A DNA stretch of 13,669 bases from Acidobacteriaceae bacterium (lineage in GTDB: Bacteria; Acidobacteriota; Terriglobia; Terriglobales; Acidobacteriaceae), in assembly GCA_003133425.1 (NCBI GenBank), contig PKXI01000384.1:13319-26987 (forward strand), in the 5' to 3' direction. This document shows positions 1 to 5,499 of this stretch, in pieces; the stretch's first letter is position 1, and the number at the start of each line of letters is the position of its first letter. The translations under genes were made by a program, and so were the position numbers. Below the pieces are notes generated by a model. The model searched no databases. It had not been told where the DNA came from and saw only the letters and a list, made by a program, of their open reading frames with translations.

Positions 1-789
1 CTGGCGCTGCCGATTGCTCTCTGGCGGGCGCTGCGCGAGGGCTGGCACTCCTGGTGGTATGCGCTTGCCGGCGGCGTTCTCTATGGGTCGGTAATCGGGT
101 CGGCATCGCGCGCGGGAGCAGCGCTTTGCACGGTGGAGCTGCTGACCATGATGGTGATTGGGCTGGTGCGGTTGCGGGATCCTGAGACCGGCCTGCCAAC
201 GCGCTCAACTACTGCCATGCTTTTGATGGTTCCCGTCCTGGCGGCGGCATTCACTCTTGCGGTGGGATGGGAACGCGTTTGGCAGCGCTTTCAGCAGAAT
301 GACCCCTACCTGGTGCGCAAGGAATTCATGTACGCTGCTGCGGACATGGCAGTGCACCGGCCAATGATCGGTTATGGACTGGGCACGTTCCCAGAGGTCT
401 ACCAGCGATATGCGATCAAAGACTTTCCGTTTTACGCCAACCATACGCATAACGACTGGGCGGAGTTTGCCGCGGACGGTGGAATTCCGTTTTTGCTGCT
501 GGTGCTGATTCCATTTGCTGCTGCTGTTCCTGCAGCCGTACGGAACCCCTGGGGGCTGGGGCTGATCGCAATCATGCTGCATGCGTGCGTGGATTTTCCT
601 TTTCCACGCCCGGCGGTTTCGGCTTGGATGTTTGTCATGCTTGCACTGCTCTATATGGCGCGAATGGCGGAAAAGGAAAGTCCAGGAAAAGCCAAGCCGG
701 CCACTTCAGATGCGCACCCGCGCCGGAGTCTGCCTAAGCGACGTAACAGCGATCTCGCTGCCCCCGTAGAGAAAAGTTGGTTCCCATGA
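1..789 (+). CDS. O-antigen ligase/polymerase-like membrane protein, 3' part only
   Basis: The reading frame is open from the first base of the window to a TGA at 787-789, so the gene starts upstream and only the last 262 residues are visible. The fragment shows hydrophobic segments, a Ser-Arg-Ala-Gly motif near visible residues 36-39, and a periplasmic-loop pattern with G-Y-G-L-G-T-F followed by H-T-H-N-D (visible residues 148-152) and a short E-F-A-A-D-G-G segment. This is the pattern of the Wzy_C/O-antigen ligase family, integral inner-membrane enzymes that transfer or join lipid-linked glycans. After the last membrane helices comes a basic, hydrophilic tail of about 45 residues. It converges with the zinc-ribbon gene, whose stop lies 38 bases downstream. 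It could act as a ligase or as a second polymerase; the sequence cannot separate these. The first in-frame GTG in the window (133) is only an internal codon. Confidence 0.85.
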   Translation: MALPIALWRALREGWHSWWYALAGGVLYGSVIGSASRAGAALCTVELLTMMVIGLVRLRDPETGLPTRSTTAMLLMVPVLAAAFTLAVGWERVWQRFQQNDPYLVRKEFMYAAADMAVHRPMIGYGLGTFPEVYQRYAIKDFPFYANHTHNDWAEFAADGGIPFLLLVLIPFAAAVPAAVRNPWGLGLIAIMLHACVDFPFPRPAVSAWMFVMLALLYMARMAEKESPGKAKPATSDAHPRRSLPKRRNSDLAAPVEKSWFP

Positions 790-827
790 AAACCCAGGCT
801 ACGATTGGGCAATGGTGAGGTTAGTCT

Positions 828-1163
828 TCACTGCGCCGGAATCCTGCGAAGGGCTCCTCTACTTTGTGAGATAACGCAGGAAAATCCAAACAGGACAACC
901 GCCACTGCGAAGATTGCGAGCACGACCAGGCGGCGCGCGAGGCGCCTCGTGGTTCGGGTTCTCAAGACCCGTTTGGACCGCTGGCTTGGACTTGACTCAA
1001 CCAACTGCTTCGAGTCCGAAGCAGAAGAATGCGAAGCGAAGAAACGCTTCCGGCAATTACGGCAACGGAACGCTTTCTTCCCCCTTATTCGCTGGAAAAC
1101 GTCGCCCTTGCGGGTGCGTCTGGAAGCACGAATATCGGGGCTGCCGCATCCTGGACAGGTCAT
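828..1163 (-). CDS. Small zinc-ribbon protein with one C-terminal membrane helix
   Basis: This is a 111-residue protein. The same frame is open further upstream (to 1376), but the ATG at 1163 is chosen because it overlaps the stop of the TPR gene in an ATGA arrangement and because the Zn-ribbon begins immediately after it. Residues 3-6 are C-P-G-C and residues 34-37 are C-R-N-C, followed by R-K-R-F-F: two CxxC knuckles of a rubredoxin-like zinc ribbon. A Ser/Arg-rich linker (43-78) leads to one hydrophobic helix at about 79-99, then a short basic tail. Zinc ribbons of this kind bind nucleic acid or protein; no enzymatic role is suggested. The tight coupling to the TPR gene suggests the two proteins are made together and may form a membrane complex, which is inference. 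I do not recognise a named family. A 12-bp palindrome at 938-949 lies inside the region coding the basic linker. Confidence 0.7.
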   Translation of the reverse strand: MTCPGCGSPDIRASRRTRKGDVFQRIRGKKAFRCRNCRKRFFASHSSASDSKQLVESSPSQRSKRVLRTRTTRRLARRLVVLAIFAVAVVLFGFSCVISQSRGALRRIPAQ

Positions 1164-2368
1164 GGCTTCGGAAGAGCCTGAATCTGAGCTGATAGTACAT
1201 CGAGCATGCCGGAGATTCGAGGGGTCCCGAGAGTGCGCCGATATTCGAGGCGGAGACGGATGGGCGAAGCGCCAGGTGGAACAGAGAAGCCCAGCGCCAC
1301 ATGCTTCAGTTCGTCGCTGGAGAGATCGGGCGATTCCGCTAGAACCGTATTCGACTTTGCATCGAGAATCTGCCACTTGATTCCCGTGGCCGGGGGGATG
1401 TCGGAGGTGTGGTAGGCGTAGGCCATTGTGTAGTCGCCGGGCGTGAGGGCCACCGCCTGCTCAGCAATTGTGCAATCCTCCGGTTGACTTCCCGTGAATT
1501 CCGTTTCAAGGCCAGAAGACCCCGGCCAGGAATGAAGGCCCTGATACTCCGGAAGGGACCAGTCAAAACTGACAGGCAGCGGTTCGCGCTGGAAGTCGGC
1601 GTTATTGGGCACAGTAAGGTCGGCAATGACCCAGTGCTGCTCGATCAACAAGTGCCACACCGAATTCGCCGCAGAACCGTCATTCACGACAACCAGCCGG
1701 TTTACGACGCCGAACAGCAGTCCGAGGTCGGCTTCCGGACTACTCGTGCGAACCAGGTGTGGGGCAACGTTGGCGACAGCGCCTGGCTGATCCTTTGCAA
1801 GCAGAAATCTGATGTATTGTCGGATCAGTTCGGGCTTCTCATTGAGGATTGCCGCGGTAATCTTGCTGGCGTCAGGCGAAGCGCGCCAGCACAGCTCGAA
1901 GAGCGACCCGATGTCGTCGGCGGGCATGTCGGCAGCGCTACGGGCCCACGCCCAGAAGGCCGGCATGTTGTCACGGCGAAAATAGTAGTTGGCAAGGCTC
2001 CAACGGGGCAGATAGGTGTGGTCCACCTCAAAGGCTTGGAGCAGCTGCTTCTCGGCACGGCCAAAGTCCCCATCGGCCTCATATTGCAGCCCTAGTTCGA
2101 TGTCCGCCTGGGCATCATAGCGGTTGAGCCTCAGGGAGTTGGTCAACAGCTCCTGTGCATGCGCCTGATCAAACTGAGCGAGGCGCATGTAGTACTCCCA
2201 TCCGTCGGGCACCAGACGAATTGCGGAGCGTATCGATGCCTCGGTATCCTGTTTGAACAGGTAATCCGCACGCGCCAACTCCAGGGAACTCCAGATTCCG
2301 AGGCAGCACGCACCCACGACGATAATTCGCAATGCATAGCCAACTGGCCGGCGGAGAGGATGCATCAT
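1160..2368 (-). CDS. Membrane-anchored TPR protein with C-terminal beta-rich domain
   Basis: This is a 402-residue protein. Residues 11-29 form one N-terminal hydrophobic helix (signal anchor). Residues about 36-150 contain helical repeats of TPR type; the clearest unit is around 87-118, with spaced small and aromatic residues (L-G-L-Q-Y-E-A-D-G-D followed by A-E-K-Q-L-L). Residues about 255-402 look beta-rich, with repeated patterns such as L-T-P-G-D-Y-T and I-R-L-R-L-E-Y, as in jelly-roll or carbohydrate-binding domains. TPR proteins act as scaffolds; next to a polysaccharide locus this one may organise the assembly machinery at the periplasmic face of the inner membrane, which is inference. 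The start is a double ATG (2368, 2365) with no clear ribosome binding site. It is followed by the zinc-ribbon gene with a 4-base overlap. The TPR assignment is moderate; the C-terminal domain is unassigned. Confidence 0.82.
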   Translation of the reverse strand: MMHPLRRPVGYALRIIVVGACCLGIWSSLELARADYLFKQDTEASIRSAIRLVPDGWEYYMRLAQFDQAHAQELLTNSLRLNRYDAQADIELGLQYEADGDFGRAEKQLLQAFEVDHTYLPRWSLANYYFRRDNMPAFWAWARSAADMPADDIGSLFELCWRASPDASKITAAILNEKPELIRQYIRFLLAKDQPGAVANVAPHLVRTSSPEADLGLLFGVVNRLVVVNDGSAANSVWHLLIEQHWVIADLTVPNNADFQREPLPVSFDWSLPEYQGLHSWPGSSGLETEFTGSQPEDCTIAEQAVALTPGDYTMAYAYHTSDIPPATGIKWQILDAKSNTVLAESPDLSSDELKHVALGFSVPPGASPIRLRLEYRRTLGTPRISGMLDVLSAQIQALPKP

Positions 2369-2380
2369 AACTAACGAGAA

Positions 2381-2408
2381 AGCATAGCACCTGAAGAGAG
2401 GCTGTTAA
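2381..2408 (-). promoter_or_regulatory. Candidate sigma70-type promoter for the TPR/zinc-ribbon unit
   Basis: Read on the minus strand there is TTAACA (2408-2403; 5 of 6 to TTGACA), a 16-base spacer, then TATGCT (2386-2381; 4 of 6 to TATAAT). The expected transcription start near 2374 would leave a leader of only about 6 bases before the ATG at 2368, which agrees with the lack of a ribosome binding site. This was found by eye and is unproven. Confidence 0.35.
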
Positions 2409-2598
2409 ACCGGATTGTGCGCATGACGCCTAGGTCCCGTTTCGACCCTTTGCCGGAATTTGCAATCAGCCGGTCCAAAGTTGGATAACAGTCTGGAAGA
2501 ATCGAGAACCCCGTGAAAAATGTCACAGGCTGCAGGCTCAGCAGTCCTTGGAATTGCATAGGTAACCCGAAACTCATTGATTTCAACGACTAGGCAAC

Positions 2599-2629
2599 TT
2601 GCAGTCATCGGGATTCTGAGGTATATAAT
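2599..2629 (+). promoter_or_regulatory. Candidate promoter for the FecR-like gene
   Basis: A perfect -10 hexamer TATAAT lies at 2624-2629. The best -35 is TTGCAG at 2599-2604, a weak match with a long 19-base spacer, so the assignment rests mainly on the -10. A start near 2636 would give a leader of about 50 bases containing the hairpin at 2644-2669 and the ribosome binding site. Confidence 0.4.
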
Positions 2630-2643
2630 CAAGGGCAAGGACA

Positions 2644-2669
2644 GCCCGGGGTGCGTCTGCACCGCGGGC
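2644..2669 (+). promoter_or_regulatory. GC-rich hairpin in the leader of the FecR-like gene
   Basis: The arms GCCCGGGGTGC (2644-2654) and GCACCGCGGGC (2659-2669) pair over 11 positions with a single G-G mismatch and a GTCT loop. The hairpin ends 3 bases before the purine-rich ribosome binding site GAGGGG (2673-2678). It could affect ribosome access or message stability. It lacks a T-run, so it is not a terminator. Confidence 0.5.
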
Positions 2670-2684
2670 CGCGAGGGGCGATCG

Positions 2685-3527
2685 ATGTTCAAGAAACTGC
2701 AAGTTGCGGCAATTCTGTTGTGCATGTTGTCTTATGCAGCAGCCGGGACCGTTTCAATTGGTACTGCCAGCGCTCGTGGAGACATGCGCGTGGACAGCTA
2801 TCTGGTCAAGGGCAACGCCACCCTCTTTGATGGATCGGTGGTGGAGACCGGGCAGGCCACTGCGAATCTGCGCCTGAATAAAGGCACCGAAATCACCATG
2901 TCTACAGCCTCGCGCGGTACCTTGCACAGCGACCGTCTTGTGCTGCAGCAGGGAGAAAGCGAATTGGCGGCCTCCAGTTCCTTTCAGCTCGAGGCCAATG
3001 GCCTGCGCGTGACCCCGAACGAACCAAATTCGCGCGGAGTCGTTTCGCTCAAGGCAGGAAACACTGTCGAAGTTGCCTCGTTGAATGGCAGCTTCGGCGT
3101 TACGACCGATCACGGAGTCCTGCTGGCAAATGTCCGCCCGGGCCGCGTGGTCTCGTTTGCTATGCAGGCGGGCGCAAATCCTGCCAACTTTTCGGGTGTG
3201 GGACTGGTCAGCTTCGATAATGGGACGTACTACCTGACCACTAACGAAAATGTGAAGTATGTGCTGACTTGCAAGGATTCACGCAAATTTGTAGGCGATA
3301 AAGTCGTCGTCTCGGGTACTTTGCAAGGGGGCACACCTGGGCAGGCGGGAGGCGCGGGAACGATGCTTTGTGTGAAAACGATGGACATTAATGGCGGCGG
3401 CGGCGGCGGCGGCGGGATGTCGACGACAACCAAGTGGATCATAGCCGGCGTGATTATCGGTGGCGGAGTCGGCGTCGGAGTCGCAATCGCAGATAGGAAC
3501 CAGGGCCCACCTGCTGCTAGCCACTGA
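2685..3527 (+). CDS. Secreted FecR-like envelope protein with poly-glycine linker and C-terminal helix
   Basis: This is a 280-residue protein. The ATG at 2685 is chosen over the in-frame upstream ATG (2577) because GAGGGG lies 6 bases before it and a signal peptide starts there: M-F-K-K, then a hydrophobic stretch to about residue 20, with likely cleavage after A-A-A. Residues about 33-150 resemble a FecR-type beta-rich domain (pattern R-V-D-S-Y-L-V-K-G-N-A-T-L-F-D-G-S-V-V-E). Residues about 180-235 form a second small domain with V-G-D-K-V-V-V-S-G-T-L and two cysteines (196, 229), which looks like an OB-type fold; the cysteines could form a disulfide. Then come eight consecutive glycines (237-244) and a glycine-rich hydrophobic helix (about 251-268) with a short hydrophilic tail. 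The protein is therefore probably exported and anchored at its C-terminus. Its role is unknown; location suggests envelope or polysaccharide function. A terminator-like hairpin follows, so it is probably transcribed alone. Confidence 0.8.
   Translation: MFKKLQVAAILLCMLSYAAAGTVSIGTASARGDMRVDSYLVKGNATLFDGSVVETGQATANLRLNKGTEITMSTASRGTLHSDRLVLQQGESELAASSSFQLEANGLRVTPNEPNSRGVVSLKAGNTVEVASLNGSFGVTTDHGVLLANVRPGRVVSFAMQAGANPANFSGVGLVSFDNGTYYLTTNENVKYVLTCKDSRKFVGDKVVVSGTLQGGTPGQAGGAGTMLCVKTMDINGGGGGGGGMSTTTKWIIAGVIIGGGVGVGVAIADRNQGPPAASH
3393..3416 (+). repeat. GGC trinucleotide run coding eight glycines
   Basis: Seven GGC codons and one GGG in a row lie inside the FecR-like gene and encode the linker between the exported domains and the C-terminal helix. 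Such a run can change length by replication slippage; changes in units of three would keep the frame. Confidence 0.9.
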
Positions 3528-3589
3528 GCCTTGGGTTTGGAAACCAGGCTCCCGAGTTGCTGCGCGATTGAGCTTTAGATAGTCCCCTC

Positions 3590-3623
3590 ACGATGCCCGG
3601 GAAAGACGGGGCATCGTTCTTAT
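3590..3623 (+). terminator. Terminator-like hairpin after the FecR-like gene
   Basis: The arms ACGATGCCC (3590-3598) and GGGCATCGT (3609-3617) pair perfectly over 9 bases around a 10-base loop and are followed by TCTTAT, a short imperfect T-rich tail. It lies 62 bases after the stop. The tail is weak for intrinsic termination, hence moderate confidence. Confidence 0.55.
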
Positions 3624-3793
3624 CAGCCGATCGACGTGGATAACAGGGGCCCTGATTTTGCGCGGTTCTGCCCCCATAAACAGGCCATCTGTTGCGCTCC
3701 AGGAAACCTGCTTTAGAATGACATTCTTCGGCTTCGACCCGAGCGTCGTTTTATCCGTCAGGCCATTTATTATGAACACTCTGCTCACGAGAA

Positions 3794-3815
3794 TGTGACC
3801 TATATTCTTGTCACA
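3794..3815. promoter_or_regulatory. Dyad TGTGAC-N10-GTCACA, candidate operator
   Basis: These are perfect 6-base inverted arms separated by 10 bases in a non-coding region. The geometry suits a dimeric DNA-binding protein. The arms resemble CRP/FNR half-sites (TGTGA/TCACA), but that family normally uses a 6-base spacer, so the assignment to CRP is doubtful. Confidence 0.4.
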
Positions 3816-4034
3816 CTTTTGTCTAACATTTCTCTTGTATCTGTGGCACGTCCGTGCTATGTTCCATATGGTTGTCTCAGTCTAGGTTTTCGCCGTGAGA
3901 ACAACGCGCTGCAGACGGCCAGTCAGTCAGCGCATGGGCGAAGCACCCTCACACTTGATTGGCAAAAGTGCAAGGTTCAGCAAGGGGGATTCTCCACCTG
4001 CCTGGGACAGACGGGGGCGAAGCCTGCCCAAACC

Positions 4035-4057
4035 TCGATCCGCCGTGAGCGAATCGA
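4035..4057 (+). other. Stem-loop in the leader upstream of the ribbon-helix-helix gene
   Basis: The arms TCGATCCGC (4035-4043) and GCGAATCGA (4049-4057) pair over nine positions with one C-A mismatch and a 5-base loop. A smaller GGC-GAA-GCC hairpin lies just before it (about 4016-4024), and CACTT/AAGTG pair at 3952-3970. Together they suggest a folded leader RNA. It matches no riboswitch class I can identify. Confidence 0.35.
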
Positions 4058-4089
4058 TGTATTGCCATATCCCTCTTTGTCAAACGCCA

Positions 4090-4111
4090 ATTGTCTGCGC
4101 GTGACGACAAT
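4090..4111. promoter_or_regulatory. Dyad ATTGTC-N10-GACAAT, candidate operator
   Basis: This is a second perfect 6-base inverted repeat with the same 10-base spacer as the one at 3794-3815. It lies 34 bases before the ribbon-helix-helix start codon and includes two of the clustered TTGTC motifs in opposite orientation. Confidence 0.4.
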
Positions 4112-4131
4112 AGCCAATAATCTCCAGCCTT

Positions 4132-4163
4132 TTCTGAATCCAAACATGGCAGTTCTGAATCCA
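4132..4163 (+). repeat. Tandem 11-bp direct repeat flanking a start codon
   Basis: TTCTGAATCCA occurs at 4132-4142 and again at 4153-4163, exactly 21 bases apart (two helical turns), with the start codon of the ribbon-helix-helix gene (4146) between the copies. Same-face tandem sites are typical of operators bound cooperatively by ribbon-helix-helix dimers, so autoregulation is plausible. The match is exact; the function is inferred. Confidence 0.55.
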
Positions 4164-4418
4164 CGTTCACGCATGATCAGTGTCCGGCTCTCCGAAGAGG
4201 AGTACTCGGCTCTTAGACAACTCTGTTCAGATATCGGTGCGCGCAGCGTGTCGGACCTCACACGTGACGCGATGCGCGTGCTTCTTAATGGTGCAGGCCG
4301 AGAAGAGGCACTCGGTATTCACGTGAACGAGTTCCGCTCTCAAATGAGAAGCCTGGATAGAAAGATAGAGCAACTTGCGGCGGACATCACATCGCTAAAG
4401 GCCAACGGTAACCAGTAA
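4146..4418 (+). CDS. Small ribbon-helix-helix (CopG/Arc-type) regulator-like protein
   Basis: This is a 90-residue protein. Residues 9-14 (R-M-I-S-V-R) form the likely DNA-contacting beta strand, followed by L-S-E-E-E-Y-S-A-L-R-Q-L-C (helix 1), a turn, and S-V-S-D-L-T-R-D-A-M-R-V-L-L (helix 2): the standard ribbon-helix-helix order. Residues about 57-86 form a charged helix with heptad-like hydrophobic spacing, probably a coiled coil for oligomerisation. The frame is open upstream to 3795, but that extension has no domain character. ATG 4146 is chosen because the fold begins shortly after; no good ribosome binding site is seen and ATG 4173 is an alternative. It lies 85 bases before the OPX gene in the same direction and probably shares a transcript. 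It most likely regulates the export genes and itself, although some proteins of this fold are antitoxins. No toxin partner gene is seen. Confidence 0.75.
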   Translation: MAVLNPRSRMISVRLSEEEYSALRQLCSDIGARSVSDLTRDAMRVLLNGAGREEALGIHVNEFRSQMRSLDRKIEQLAADITSLKANGNQ

Positions 4419-4503
4419 ACAAGATTGTAAAGCTGCGGCGGGATCGAGTAACACGATACGTGGAATGGACAGGATGCCGGATGCCGGTATTCGGGAGTCG
4501 TTT

Positions 4504-5481
4504 ATGAGATGCTTAACCATTTCGATTTTGGCCATGGCCGTGGCCAGTTCAGTTTCGGCGCAACAGCAGGCAAATCCCAACCGTGCAGGCACTGGGGCAA
4601 CGTCTTTCAACGAAGGCTCCAATCTGCCTGTGGAGAAGATTGGAAACGATGATCTAGTCGGGATCACAGTGTACGATGCGCCCGAATTAACCCGCACCGT
4701 GCGCGTTGGCTCCGACGGCACTATTCGGCTGCCGATGCTGCGGCAGCACATACCAGCCGCGGGCCTCTATCCGGCCGAGCTTGAGACTGCCATTACGGCG
4801 GCCCTGACCGATGGAAATGTTTTGGTAGACCCCATCGTGACGGTGTCTGTCGTGGAATACCGCAGCCGGCCGATTTCCGTTTCCGGCGCGGTGAAGAAGC
4901 CGGTAACGTTCCAGGCCACGGGCTCGGTGACGCTGCTTGATGCTCTTGCACAAGCTGACGGGCTCGCCGACAATGCCGGAGCTGAAATCCTGGTCAGCAA
5001 GAAGTCATCGGCAACGAACGATAAATCGGCCACGCTGATTCAGCGGATACCCGTGCGCGGCCTTATGGGCGGAGAGGACCCGGCGCTGAACCTGCATCTG
5101 GAGGGCGGGGAAGATATCCGTGTTCCAGAGGCCGGCCGGGTCTTCGTTCTGGGCAGGGTGAAGAAGCCAGGCTCGTTCTTTATTACGGATGGTTCCGAGA
5201 GCAGTGTCATGAAGGCGCTGGCCCTTTCAGAAGGCTTGGATACTTTCCCCTCCCACAGCGCCTACATCTACCGTATTGAGGGCAGCACCGGCGGCAGGAA
5301 TGAAATTCCAGTCGACTTGAAAAAGATCATGGATCGCAAATCCCCTGACGTGGCGCTGATGGCAAACGATATCCTTTACGTCCCGAACGCCTCTGGAGCG
5401 CGGGCCAGTCTCAAGGTTTTGGAAACCAGCATTGGTTTGGCTGCCGTTTTTGGCAGCGCCATGATCTACGTGTATCACTAG
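4504..5481 (+). CDS. Outer-membrane polysaccharide export protein (OPX, Wza-like)
   Basis: This is a 325-residue protein. ATG 4504 is preferred to the in-frame ATG 4465 because GGGAG lies 6 bases before it and a signal peptide follows directly: residues 1-19, with likely cleavage after V-S-A. Residues about 43-118 match the Poly_export domain (I-G-N-D-D-L-V-G-I-T-V-Y near the start and V-D-P-I-V-T-V-S-V near the end). Two SLBB-type units follow: about 122-155 (I-S-V-S-G-A-V-K-K-P) and 212-246 (V-F-V-L-G-R-V-K-K-P-G). The C-terminus (309-325) is a short hydrophobic helix ending in Y-V-Y-H. These proteins form the periplasmic/outer-membrane exit channel for capsule or exopolysaccharide. Unlike E. 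coli Wza there is no lipobox cysteine at the cleavage site. It is followed 18 bases later by the co-polymerase/kinase gene, its usual partner. Confidence 0.92.
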   Translation: MRCLTISILAMAVASSVSAQQQANPNRAGTGATSFNEGSNLPVEKIGNDDLVGITVYDAPELTRTVRVGSDGTIRLPMLRQHIPAAGLYPAELETAITAALTDGNVLVDPIVTVSVVEYRSRPISVSGAVKKPVTFQATGSVTLLDALAQADGLADNAGAEILVSKKSSATNDKSATLIQRIPVRGLMGGEDPALNLHLEGGEDIRVPEAGRVFVLGRVKKPGSFFITDGSESSVMKALALSEGLDTFPSHSAYIYRIEGSTGGRNEIPVDLKKIMDRKSPDVALMANDILYVPNASGARASLKVLETSIGLAAVFGSAMIYVYH

Positions 5482-5499
5482 GTTATCTGAAGAGGACTT

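Larger units (their letters stand above)
2369..2684. other. Divergent intergenic region (316 bases)
   Basis: This spacer separates the minus-strand TPR unit from the plus-strand FecR-like gene. It holds a candidate promoter in each direction and a GC-rich hairpin in the rightward leader. Open frames crossing it lack recognisable protein features. The central part (about 2410-2590) shows nothing I can assign. Confidence 0.6.
3528..4145. other. 618-base intergenic region with dyads, repeated TTGTC and possible RNA structure
   Basis: No convincing gene is visible here; open frames lack recognisable domains. The first 100 bases hold the terminator-like hairpin. From about 3790 there are two dyads of identical geometry (6-base arms, 10-base spacer), five TTGTC motifs on the plus strand and one on the minus strand, and several small hairpins between 3952 and 4057. 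It probably carries the promoter and regulatory leader for the ribbon-helix-helix gene and the export genes. Confidence 0.6.

Noticed and set aside
785..817. Ten-codon frame whose ATG overlaps the stop of the ligase-like gene
   Set aside because: It is too short, has no ribosome binding site and no recognisable function; the ATGA may be chance.
805..1380. Plus-strand open frame of 191 codons
   Set aside because: It lies opposite the zinc-ribbon and TPR genes, and its Arg-rich translation is typical of an antisense shadow.
1409..2095. Plus-strand open frame of 228 codons
   Set aside because: It is fully antisense to the TPR gene, which has a clear membrane anchor and repeats; this frame has no domain.
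3843..3858. TGGCACG followed by TGCT, similar to a sigma54 (-24/-12) promoter
   Set aside because: The GG-to-GC distance is one base short of the strict sigma54 spacing, and no sigma54 activator gene is in the window.
4004..4034. Partial resemblance to the GCAAAGCC/AAACC segments of a c-di-GMP-I riboswitch
   Set aside because: The other invariant parts of that riboswitch, including the second receptor stem, are not present in order.
3795..4145. Upstream extension of the ribbon-helix-helix frame (about 117 more residues)
   Set aside because: The translated extension has no domain character and overlaps dyads and RNA-like structure; the known fold fits entirely within the 90 residues from 4146.
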